Origin: Cohnella zeiphila
GTDB taxonomy: Bacteria > Bacillota > Bacilli > Paenibacillales > Paenibacillaceae
Assembly (NCBI RefSeq): GCF_014212055.1
Contig: NZ_JACJVO010000012.1
Location: 124,001 to 188,000 of the forward strand
Direction: 5' to 3'
Length of the DNA stretch: 64,000 nt
The notes under the pieces were generated by a model. The model saw only the letters and a list, made by a program, of their open reading frames with translations, was not told where the DNA came from and did not search any database. Numbering within the stretch: position 1 is the stretch's first letter; every line of letters starts with the position of its first letter. Below are positions 57,187 to 64,000 of this stretch, one piece after another. The position numbers and the translations under genes are program-made.

Positions 57187-58017
57187 TTATTTAATCCCCG
57201 AATAAACGAAGGCGTTCAAAATCTGCTTGGAGCAAAAAGCGTAGACGACCAGAATCGGAACGACCAGCACCACATTGGCGGCCATGATGATGTTCCAGTT
57301 CGCGATGCCCTCTTCCGATCTCAGCGTCGAGATCCAGATCGTGAGCGGGCGGACCGAATCGGAGTTCGTCATGACGAGCGGCCAGAAGTAATCGTTCCAG
57401 TGGGCGACGAAGCTGAACAGCGCGATCGTCGCCAGCGCCGGCGCCGCCATCGGCGCCATGATGCGCCAGATGATCTTGAATTCATTGGCTCCGTCCAGCC
57501 GTGCCGCCTCGATCAAATCTTCCGGCAGCTGCATGAAGTATTGGCGCAGCAGGAAGATGCCGAACGCGTTGGACATGAACGGGAGGATCTGCGGTAGAAG
57601 CGTGTTGATCAGACCCCAATCGCCGAGCATCAGGTAGACCGGGATGAAGGTGATCTGACCGGGAATCATAAAGGCCAGCAGAACGATCCCGAACAGGATG
57701 TTCTTGCCCGCGAACTTGTACTTCGCGAACGCATAGGCGGCCGGAATCATGACGAGAAATTGCAGCGCGATGACCGAGAACGTCACGACCACGGAGTTCC
57801 GGGCATACATCAGGAAGGATCCGTTATCCATGACGCTGGCGAAGTTCCGCCATTGCGGGACGGATGGAACCAATGTCGGCGGAAACGCTTGCGTTTCATG
57901 CAAAGTTTGCAAAGACGTAGAGATCATCCACAGGAGCGGAAAGATAAAAAGAAGGATAAACACGATCTTCAGCAAATATTGGACGGTCGTTCCGATCGAT
58001 CTGAGCTCGAATCGCAA
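57187..58017 (-). CDS. Carbohydrate-type ABC importer permease (UgpE-like)
   Basis: 276 residues with six membrane helices and the EAA loop EAARLDGANEFKIIWRIMAP; the N terminus FILLFIFPLLWMISTSLQT and LLRQYFMQLPEDL are typical of MalG/UgpE permeases. Second permease of the importer; no ATPase gene is in the operon, so a shared MsmX-like ATPase encoded elsewhere is likely. Confidence 0.9.
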   Translation of the reverse strand: MRFELRSIGTTVQYLLKIVFILLFIFPLLWMISTSLQTLHETQAFPPTLVPSVPQWRNFASVMDNGSFLMYARNSVVVTFSVIALQFLVMIPAAYAFAKYKFAGKNILFGIVLLAFMIPGQITFIPVYLMLGDWGLINTLLPQILPFMSNAFGIFLLRQYFMQLPEDLIEAARLDGANEFKIIWRIMAPMAAPALATIALFSFVAHWNDYFWPLVMTNSDSVRPLTIWISTLRSEEGIANWNIIMAANVVLVVPILVVYAFCSKQILNAFVYSGIK

Positions 58018-58053
58018 TGGCGCCCCTCCTTACGGCAAGGTTTTCCGGGAATG

Positions 58054-58932
58054 TTATTGATAATGGACTCTCTTGGACAGCACCTGGAAGTACAGGATCG
58101 TCAAGAGGCCGATAATGGCCATCAGAACGACGCCGGTCGCCGAAGCGTACCCGATGTTGGTGGCCCGGTACCCGAAGATGTAGTACACCAGGGTGTTGGT
58201 CGCGTTGTTCGGGCCGCCTCCCGTCATGATGCGGACGGAATCGAACACCTTGAACGATCCGATCGTCATGATGATCAGGATAAAGAACAGCTGCGGCGAG
58301 ATCAGCGGGATGATAATATGGCTGATCGTCCGGAGCCGCTTGGCCCCGTCGATGGAGGCGGCCTCCAGAACTTCGCTGGGAACCCCTTTGATGGCGGCGA
58401 CCAGAATCAAGGCGTAATAGCCGATGCTGTGCCACACGGATACGATGACGATCGACATCATGGCCGTTTTGGAGCTTTGCAGCCACTGGGACGGCGGGAT
58501 GCCGAACAGATGAAGGACGTAGTTGAGGTAGCCGACATTGGGCTCCATCAGCCACATCCACACCAGCGCGATCGATACGATCGAGATGATGTGCGGCGTG
58601 AAAAGGCCGATCTGCACGAGCGAGTTGATCCGCTTGTTCTTATGGATCCACACGGCTACCAGCAGGGAGAGCAGGACCGTGAAGAAGACGACGCTGACGG
58701 TATAGACAGCGGTATTCCCCAGTGCCTTGTAGAAGTCGTCCCGGGCGAAGATGCCGCGATAATTGTCCAGCCCGATAAATTTGCTTTTCGCTTTGTTCAT
58801 CAAGTTGTACTTATAGAAGCTGAGGTAGATCAAGTAGACGATCGGGTAGATCACGAACAGAATAATGCCGGCCATCGCCGGCCCGACCATGACGTAGGGG
58901 CGGATGGCTCCCCACCATGTTTTTTTGTGCAC
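58054..58932 (-). CDS. Carbohydrate-type ABC importer permease (UgpA-like)
   Basis: 292 residues with six membrane helices, EAA loop EAASIDGAKRLRTISHIIIP and the end GYRATNIGYASATGVVLM. GTG at 58932 is taken as start because GGGAGG lies 7 bases upstream; TTG at 58947 is inside that site. First gene of the importer-diesterase operon (58932 down to 54931). A near-consensus catabolite response element lies directly in front. Confidence 0.9.
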   Translation of the reverse strand: MHKKTWWGAIRPYVMVGPAMAGIILFVIYPIVYLIYLSFYKYNLMNKAKSKFIGLDNYRGIFARDDFYKALGNTAVYTVSVVFFTVLLSLLVAVWIHKNKRINSLVQIGLFTPHIISIVSIALVWMWLMEPNVGYLNYVLHLFGIPPSQWLQSSKTAMMSIVIVSVWHSIGYYALILVAAIKGVPSEVLEAASIDGAKRLRTISHIIIPLISPQLFFILIIMTIGSFKVFDSVRIMTGGGPNNATNTLVYYIFGYRATNIGYASATGVVLMAIIGLLTILYFQVLSKRVHYQ

Positions 58933-58950
58933 CGTTTTGCCTCCCAACCA

Positions 58951-58964
58951 ATTAAGCGTTTACA
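58951..58964 (-). promoter_or_regulatory. Candidate cre (CcpA) site before the importer operon
   Basis: On the minus strand TGTAAACGCTTAAT fits the cre consensus TGWAANCGNTNWCA at 12 of 14 positions, 19 bases upstream of the first start codon. Suggests carbon catabolite repression. Confidence 0.5.
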
Positions 58965-59176
58965 TTTAAGGCGACAAATTCGATTTTCTTCAAGATCAAC
59001 TCCTTGTTTCCATTTCTTTCAATAGGGCGCCTCGCATGCAGATGTGCCAAGCCGCCTCATCGTCGGCGAAGGATCGAAAGCTCGAAAGTTCGTCTTTTTT
59101 AGATGATGATAGGGCAGGCTTGGCACCACGCGTTTAAGTTTACCTCAGATCCGACGAACGTGTCAGCAGGGCTCCT

Positions 59177-60274
59177 TTACCACTTGAAGTCCAGCAAAAC
59201 CTTATGCCAGGTCCGATGCGAGGCGGCCAGCTCCATCGCTTGCGCGAAATCGTCGGCGGACCGGATCTCCGTGCGCTCCGGAGGCAGCAGCCGGGCCAGC
59301 GTCTCCTGGCAGGCGGGATCCTTCATGGCTTCCAGAACGGGATAGAAGTCCCGGATCGAACTGCGGCTGCTTCCCCGGAGGGTCAGCCCTTTCTCCAGAA
59401 CGTCCCGGGTGTTGATGGGAACTCTCTCTTCGGAGACGCCCATCAGGATCAAATGCCCGCACGGCTCCAGGATGTCGATCGCCTGGTTCAAGGCGCTCTC
59501 CGAGAACTTGCCGCCCGTGCACTCCAGAGCGATCGGGAACCGCTCTCCGCCCGCAAAATCATACTCCTGAACGAGGTGGCGCGTCGCGAATTGGAATTGC
59601 TCGAGCTTCTCCGGAATGGCGCCGAACACCGTCAGCCGGTCCTGGCTTACGCCGTATACGTGATGCAGAACCGCAGCCGCCAGATAGCCGACGGGTCCGT
59701 CGCCAAACACGGCGACGCGCGCGGTTTTCAGCTGTTCCTTGACGTGAATCAGCGCTTGATAGGAGACGGAGGCCAGCTCGGTCAGCACCGCGATCTCGTC
59801 CGGCACCTCGTCCGGAATCGGAACGGCGTTGGCGGCCGGGACGACCAGTCTCTTTTGGGCGATGCCGTCCGTTCCGCTCCCCAGAAATTTTCCGCGATTG
59901 CAGTAATTGCTGCCATGTTCGTTTTTGCACGCCGGGCAGCAGTGATCGGAATCGGTCCCGTCGAGAAGGAATCCCTGCATGTTCGGAACGACGACCACGC
60001 GCTGCCCGGACTTTAGCTCCGGCACGCGGCTTTCCGCGATGGTGCCGATCCCTTCGTGGATGAGCGCCATCGGCAGTTTGCGCTGCAGCACTTCCGCCTG
60101 TCTCTGGCCGGTAAAGTACCGCAGATCGGCATGGCAGATGCTTGCAAGCGAAGGCTCGACGACAACTTCCCAATCCCGAACTTCGTGATCCAGCACCGCT
60201 TCGACCACATCCCGGGGCTTCAGAAGACGATAAGCTTTGGATTGGACATGATGGCGATTGATGACTTGACTCAA
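59177..60274 (-). CDS. Alcohol dehydrogenase-like protein, TarJ type
   Basis: 365 residues of the zinc-containing MDR superfamily. SICHADLRYFTGQR and RKLPMALIHEGIGTI match TarJ (ribitol-5-phosphate dehydrogenase) more than ordinary alcohol dehydrogenases; catalytic-zinc Cys is in SIC, and CCPAC-KNEH-GSNYC supplies structural-zinc cysteines; FGDGPVGYL binds NADP. TarJ makes the ribitol unit of teichoic acid. TTG at 60274 has AGGAGG 9 bases upstream. No TarI cytidylyltransferase is adjacent, so the exact polyol is open. Confidence 0.8.
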   Translation of the reverse strand: MSQVINRHHVQSKAYRLLKPRDVVEAVLDHEVRDWEVVVEPSLASICHADLRYFTGQRQAEVLQRKLPMALIHEGIGTIAESRVPELKSGQRVVVVPNMQGFLLDGTDSDHCCPACKNEHGSNYCNRGKFLGSGTDGIAQKRLVVPAANAVPIPDEVPDEIAVLTELASVSYQALIHVKEQLKTARVAVFGDGPVGYLAAAVLHHVYGVSQDRLTVFGAIPEKLEQFQFATRHLVQEYDFAGGERFPIALECTGGKFSESALNQAIDILEPCGHLILMGVSEERVPINTRDVLEKGLTLRGSSRSSIRDFYPVLEAMKDPACQETLARLLPPERTEIRSADDFAQAMELAASHRTWHKVLLDFKW

Positions 60275-60367
60275 GGGCGTAAACCTCCTAGATCCATCCT
60301 TCGTAAAAAAAATTGTGCATTGGATGATCATTTGTGTTTAAATAATGTTCGTTAATGATTTAATCGG

Positions 60368-60397
60368 AGTATAATATGCACGTGAATGCGTTGTCAA
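60368..60397 (-). promoter_or_regulatory. Promoter of the TarJ-like gene
   Basis: On the minus strand TTGACA (60392-60397) and TATACT (60368-60373) with an 18-base spacer. The rest of the 329-base gap to the AraC gene is AT-rich and without a gene. Confidence 0.55.
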
Positions 60398-60603
60398 TAC
60401 AATTAATAAACATAAATGCGCGGAAAATAAAAAATAAATCACATTTAGAAACATTTTAGTGCATTCGGGGCGCGTGACGGTTTCCGTTTCGTTTTTCGAA
60501 GATGGATAACGTGGCGTTTAGGAGAATGGCTGCGGGGAAAAAAGGGTCTGGATGCCGATTCGCGAAAAGGATAGATATCTCCAAAGAGAGGAAGGACCAC
60601 CAG

Positions 60604-61521
60604 ATGCCGAAGCCGGATTTGGCCGCGCTGCAGCCGCAAGAGACGTTGGAGCATCTCGGCGACTTTTTGTTTCCGCCGTACATTACGCAAGCCCATATTT
60701 TCAACGCGCCCGAAGGCTGGGGATTCGAAGGCCGCGTCTTGAAGCAGTATGCGGTCAACTATGTGATCGACGGAGCCGGCGAATTTCGGTTCGGGGACGA
60801 GGTGTATCGGGTGGAGAAAGGAGACGTGTTCTATTACGGCCCGCTTGAACTTCATGGCTTGCGCGCGGTGCCGGGGCAGCCATTCCTCTCGATTACCGTT
60901 GTCTTTCATTTCGCCGACGCGGCGTTTCCGATGGACCGGCTGCTCGGCGACCGGCGGCATTTCGGCAATTTTTTCGGCCATCGCGTGGAAGGGTGTTTCT
61001 CCGAGCTGGTCGCCAAATACCGTCAGCCGGGAACGGAAAACCGGTTTTTGAGCCAAACCCTGTTGACGACGATCCTGGCCGAACTGGCCAAGAGAAGGCC
61101 GGACAAGCTGGAGACGGCGGAAGAGGCGGTTCGGGGCAAGAACGTCGCGCGCCTCGTCCAAGCTAAGAATTTCATCGAGAACCGTCTCGACCGCGAGCTC
61201 GATACCCGGGAGCTCGAGAGGATCGCCGGGATGACGTGGAATTATTTGATCTCCCAATTCAAGAGGACGTTCGGCATTACGCCGATGCAGTTCCTGATCT
61301 GGGCGCGGGTCACGAAGGCCAAGGAGCTGGCGCTGCAGACCCCCCTGTCGTTCGGGGAGATCGCCGCGCAGGTCGGGTATCGGGATATTCACGCCTTCGG
61401 CAAAATGTTTCGCAAAAAGACGGGCATGAGTCTTACGGAATTTTGCGCTTCCGTCTACGAGAAGGATCACCATGTCCTCTGGCCGGGCAACGAAAACGAG
61501 AACCCGGAATCATCGCGATAA
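60604..61521 (+). CDS. AraC family transcriptional regulator
   Basis: 305 residues: an N-terminal cupin-like sensor (NYVIDGAGEFRFGDEVYRVEKGDVFYY with GPLELHG) and a C-terminal pair of AraC helix-turn-helix units (ENRLDRELDTRELERIAGM, NYLISQFKRTFGITPMQFL, FGEIAAQVGYRDIHAFGKMF). AGGAAGG is 9 bases before the ATG. Divergent from the TarJ-like gene and the importer; it may respond to a sugar or polyol, but its target is unknown. Confidence 0.88.
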   Translation: MPKPDLAALQPQETLEHLGDFLFPPYITQAHIFNAPEGWGFEGRVLKQYAVNYVIDGAGEFRFGDEVYRVEKGDVFYYGPLELHGLRAVPGQPFLSITVVFHFADAAFPMDRLLGDRRHFGNFFGHRVEGCFSELVAKYRQPGTENRFLSQTLLTTILAELAKRRPDKLETAEEAVRGKNVARLVQAKNFIENRLDRELDTRELERIAGMTWNYLISQFKRTFGITPMQFLIWARVTKAKELALQTPLSFGEIAAQVGYRDIHAFGKMFRKKTGMSLTEFCASVYEKDHHVLWPGNENENPESSR

Positions 61522-61681
61522 CGGACGCCTTTTTGCCGATGCCGACTACATACAGACTCTTTCTCCGGGTCATGCCAATCGAACAGGCGGCCTTCCGGCC
61601 CGGCCAGGCGCAGCTCGGCGCCCGCTTCGCGGAACAGGGGGCGGAATTCCGGGGCGCAGCCGCCGATCCGGTAACGGAAAT

Positions 61682-61729
61682 AGAACTCGAAGAGGGACGC
61701 TTTGGGAGAAGCGTCCCTCTTCGAGTTCT
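61682..61729. terminator. Perfect 21-bp stem, bidirectional terminator
   Basis: 61682-61702 and 61709-61729 are exact complements around TGGGAG; begins AGAACTCGAAGAGGG. It separates the AraC gene from the convergent MEKHLA gene. The 160 bases between the AraC stop and this stem show no convincing gene. Confidence 0.82.
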
Positions 61730-61749
61730 TTGCTAGCCGGAGCGAGCCG

Positions 61750-62211
61750 TCAAAGGTAACGATGCTCCCTGAAAGCGGCGGCCTGCCCGACATGCGCTCC
61801 GTTCGCGTCCGTCAAGTTCCAGACCGTTGCCTTCAGGATGTAAAATCGCCGGCCGTTGCTGGAGATGCGGACTCCCGTGTAGTCGTCGACGAACCCTTTC
61901 TCGTGCACGGCCTTCAGAAAGGCGGCCCGTTGATCCCGTTCCATCGGCTCCGCGGTCAATTTGGACGGCGTGCCCGTGAAGGTCTCCCAATCCATCTCCC
62001 ACAGCTCCAGCGCCGCCCGGTTGCCGAAGTTCAGCACCGGATCGGCTTCCGTTCCGTGGGACAAGACCACGCAGGGAGACCCGAATAATCGTTCAAATGC
62101 ATTCTCCGTAGTAACCGGCACGTCCAGAAGCGGCTGCCCGGTCAACCTTCGGTAGCTGTCGATGATGGTTCGGGCGTGCTCGTTTGTTGCTCCAATGCCG
62201 TTGTAACGCAT
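61750..62211 (-). CDS. MEKHLA domain protein
   Basis: 153 residues. FGSPCVVLSHGTEADPVLNF, ALELWEMDWETFTGTPSKLT and RISSNGRRFYILKATVWNLT form a single PAS-like MEKHLA domain, known from plant and bacterial proteins, probably a small-molecule or redox sensor. GGAGGAGG lies 11 bases before the ATG at 62211. Last gene of a minus-strand group whose other members look catabolic, so it may sense their substrate. Confidence 0.82.
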   Translation of the reverse strand: MRYNGIGATNEHARTIIDSYRRLTGQPLLDVPVTTENAFERLFGSPCVVLSHGTEADPVLNFGNRAALELWEMDWETFTGTPSKLTAEPMERDQRAAFLKAVHEKGFVDDYTGVRISSNGRRFYILKATVWNLTDANGAHVGQAAAFREHRYL

Positions 62212-62264
62212 GAATTCCGATGCCTCCTCCACTCCCGCTCCTTGGATCCACTCTCTATTTTTTA

Positions 62265-63047
62265 TTATAATGCGGGGCACGACCCGCCGTCGATATTGAC
62301 GGACGTTCCGGTCACGTAAGATGCCGCCTCGGAAGCCAGAAACACGATCACTTTCGCCGCTTCGTCGGTGTCCCCGATTCTCCCCAGCGGAATCCGGTGG
62401 CGGGGATTGCGGGCATACTGCTCCCAGGTGAGCCCGGGCTCCTCCCGCTTCCAGCGTTCCTCCAGCTGGCCGCTGCGGATCAAGCCGATGCACACGGTGT
62501 TTACGCGGATCTGGTCGGGGGCCAGATCGAGGCTCATCGCCTTGGTCAGGGCTTGTCCGGCCGCGCGGCTGACCGTGCTCGGCATGGAGCAGGCCGGCGG
62601 CGTCTTGGCCCAGGAAGTCGTGACATTGACGATGGCTCCCTTGCCGGACCGGCGCATGTGCGGAATCGCGGCCCGCGACAGACGGACGGCCGCCATCAGC
62701 TTTAAATCGAGGTCGGCCGCCCAAAGCTCGTCTTCGATCCCTTCGAACGGCATGGCGGCGGCGGTTCCCGCGTTGTTCACCAAAATATCGAGCCGGCCGA
62801 ATTGCTGAACGGCGAGGGCAGCCGTTTTCTCGCAGTCTTCGGCATGCGTCACGTCGGCGCGGATGGTCAGCGCGACAGCGCCGGTCCGTTCCTTGATGAG
62901 GCCGGCCGCCGCGGCCAATTGCTCTTGATTCCGCGCGCAAATCGCGACACGGGCGCCTTCCGCGGCGAACGCCGCCGCCGATTCGAGGCCGATCCCTTTG
63001 CTTCCCCCGGTAATCAGCGCGACTTTCCCCCGAAGTCCCAGATCCAT
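62265..63047 (-). CDS. SDR family protein with altered active site
   Basis: 260 residues. The cofactor motif TGGSKGIGLES and NNAGTAAAM are normal, but where YxxxK is expected the sequence reads MPSTVSRAAGQALTKAM: Ser for Tyr and Arg for Lys. Other SDR proteins of degradation operons show such SxxxR-type sites, so it may still bind NAD(P) or do an unusual reaction. AAGGAGG is 7 bases before the ATG. Between a cupin gene and the MEKHLA gene in one operon. Confidence 0.82.
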   Translation of the reverse strand: MDLGLRGKVALITGGSKGIGLESAAAFAAEGARVAICARNQEQLAAAAGLIKERTGAVALTIRADVTHAEDCEKTAALAVQQFGRLDILVNNAGTAAAMPFEGIEDELWAADLDLKLMAAVRLSRAAIPHMRRSGKGAIVNVTTSWAKTPPACSMPSTVSRAAGQALTKAMSLDLAPDQIRVNTVCIGLIRSGQLEERWKREEPGLTWEQYARNPRHRIPLGRIGDTDEAAKVIVFLASEAASYVTGTSVNIDGGSCPAL

Positions 63048-63076
63048 GGGATCGCCTCCTTAGGATGGATGATGCT

Positions 63077-63400
63077 TCAAGGCATGTATTCCTCGCGGGC
63101 CGGCGTGAAAATATCGAGAGAAACGGTATCTTCCATCGCATGCACGCTGTGCTCCCGTCCCCCGGGGATGACGAAGCTTCCGCCCGCTTTCACCTCATAT
63201 TCCGTATCTTCGCATAAGACCTTGACCCGGCCTTCCAAAATATAAAAAATTTGCTCGTGGTAATGGCTGTGAGCGGGGAAGTTGGAGCCCTCCGCCAGGA
63301 GGTGCTCGACGAGCATGAGCTTGTCGTTGTAGGCCAGAACCCTTCTCTCCACTCCCTGAAACGGATAAGTGACGTCCAACGTATCGCGATCGGTCATCAT
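63077..63400 (-). CDS. Cupin domain protein
   Basis: 107 residues with both cupin motifs: PAHSHYHEQIFYILEG (metal His/His/Glu) and FVIPGGREHSVHA (His). A single-domain cupin; such proteins in aromatic or sugar-acid pathways act as isomerases, decarboxylases or dioxygenase-like enzymes. AAAGGATG precedes tandem ATG codons. 17 bases behind the aldolase gene, so in one operon. Confidence 0.87.
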   Translation of the reverse strand: MMTDRDTLDVTYPFQGVERRVLAYNDKLMLVEHLLAEGSNFPAHSHYHEQIFYILEGRVKVLCEDTEYEVKAGGSFVIPGGREHSVHAMEDTVSLDIFTPAREEYMP

Positions 63401-63417
63401 GGCGGATTCATCCTTTC

Positions 63418-64000
63418 CTAATGGGCGGTTGAAGCGGCGATCTCATGAACGACTTCGATGATGATGTCTTCTTGCCCGGCGACGATCTTTCTTCTTCCCA
63501 GCTCCAGGAAGACTCGATGGGGGCTCACGTTGTATTTCCGGGACAGCCGTTCCACCGGTTGGGCGAAGCCCGAGAATACGCCGGCCAACCCGCTGACGAC
63601 GCTGGTGGAATTGATGGTCGGAACCTTGGCGATGATGGTCTGCTCCGCCAGGTTGGCGCCGTCCAGCAGCTTCTCCACGTCGATATGGGTGGCGTAGCCC
63701 AGCTTGTCCAGCACGGCGACCAATACTTCCAATTGGGCGTTGCCGGCGCCGGCTCCGAAGCCTCGAATCGTCCCGTCCAGAATGGAAGCTCCCGCATCCA
63801 CGGCGGCCACCGAATTGGCCACGGCGTGCCCCAGATTGTTATGGGCATGGAAGCCGACCGGAATTTCCAACGCGGCGGCGAGCGCCCGTACCCGTTCGGT
63901 TACGTCTCTCGGCAGATAGACGCCGGCGGAGTCCATCAGGATGACCCCTTGCGCTCCGTAGGACTGCATTTTGGCGGCCTCCTGCACGAGCGCCTCGACC
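63418..64000 (-). CDS. dmpG: 4-hydroxy-2-oxovalerate aldolase-like (DmpG/MhpE), 5' end outside
   Basis: About 193 C-terminal residues of a DRE-TIM aldolase; the frame runs off the right edge. LMDSAG, FHAHNNLGHAVANS, DGTIRGFGAGAGNAQLEVLV and the C-terminal RKYNVSPHRVFLELGRRKIVAGQEDI match DmpG/MhpE, which cleaves 4-hydroxy-2-oxovalerate to pyruvate and acetaldehyde in meta-cleavage pathways. The aldehyde dehydrogenase partner (DmpF) would be expected upstream, beyond the window. Confidence 0.85.
   Translation of the reverse strand, partial: VEALVQEAAKMQSYGAQGVILMDSAGVYLPRDVTERVRALAAALEIPVGFHAHNNLGHAVANSVAAVDAGASILDGTIRGFGAGAGNAQLEVLVAVLDKLGYATHIDVEKLLDGANLAEQTIIAKVPTINSTSVVSGLAGVFSGFAQPVERLSRKYNVSPHRVFLELGRRKIVAGQEDIIIEVVHEIAASTAH

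Noticed and set aside
61467-61793. 108-residue minus-strand frame between the AraC and MEKHLA genes
   Set aside because: It spans a perfect 21-bp terminator stem and overlaps both neighbours; no domain recognised.
1-64000. Prophage, integron or conjugative element
   Set aside because: No integrase, transposase, relaxase, terminase or structural phage genes were seen; the ParM cassette alone is not enough.

Overview
The window looks like a chromosomal segment of a GC-rich, endospore-forming Firmicute of the Paenibacillaceae (Paenibacillus/Cohnella type). The indications are strong AGGAGG-type ribosome binding sites with frequent TTG and GTG starts, Gram-positive lipoprotein signals, a CotS-family spore coat kinase fold, HelD, a ComP/ComA-like two-component pair and a SBBP/DUF11 giant protein. 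No rRNA, tRNA, CRISPR array or transposase was seen. The assignment rests on gene content only.

Layout. 1-4.2 kb: end of an unknown gene, an NmrA-type reductase divergent from a TetR regulator, a CotS-like kinase, the ruin of a second NmrA-type reductase, and an ArsR/AHSA1 pair. 4.4-11.2 kb: a TetM-type ribosomal protection GTPase, LysR/MFS divergent pair, metallo-beta-lactamase fold hydrolase, XRE/MmyB regulator overlapping a TMEM175 channel. 11.2-17.5 kb: a repeat-rich intergenic stretch, a secreted beta-helix protein, a ComP-like kinase facing its ComA-like regulator, and an acyltransferase. 17.5-21.8 kb: aldo/keto reductase, XRE/MmyB regulator, TetR and two SDR enzymes.

22-24 kb: an actin-like ParM gene, a small ParR-like adaptor and, directly after it, at least six 10-bp phased iterons. 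This resembles a complete type II (ParMRC) segregation cassette sitting among chromosomal genes and is the most interesting object here. 23.9-27.5 kb: TetR plus a polar amino acid ABC importer with an OsmC protein. 27.6-38.5 kb: a string of regulator/enzyme pairs (XRE, MerR/old yellow enzyme, ArsR/AHSA1, DoxX, TetR/isochorismatase-fold, SDR/TetR) and HelD. 38.7-44.4 kb: one giant SBBP + DUF11 repeat gene.

44.5-51.8 kb: a TetX-like flavin monooxygenase with its TetR, a remnant of an isochorismatase-like gene, DHFR-fold/HxlR divergent pair, and a His-rich small protein in front of a heterodimeric ABC exporter with one degenerate ATPase site. 51.8-60.3 kb, mostly minus strand: a nested inverted repeat, DeoR, MgtC, a TagC/helveticin-like secreted propeller, a glycerophosphodiesterase with a UgpB-A-E-like importer, and a TarJ-like dehydrogenase; together these suggest salvage of glycerophosphodiesters or teichoic acid material. 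60.6-64 kb: AraC regulator and a minus-strand group (4-hydroxy-2-oxovalerate aldolase, cupin, atypical SDR, MEKHLA protein) that suggests a ring-cleavage catabolic operon running in from the right edge.

A recurring theme is a one-component regulator beside the redox or modifying enzyme it probably controls, with operator dyads readable in the intergenic DNA (MerR 19-bp spacers, ArsR and TetR palindromes). Functions are inferred from motifs by eye; no database search was possible.
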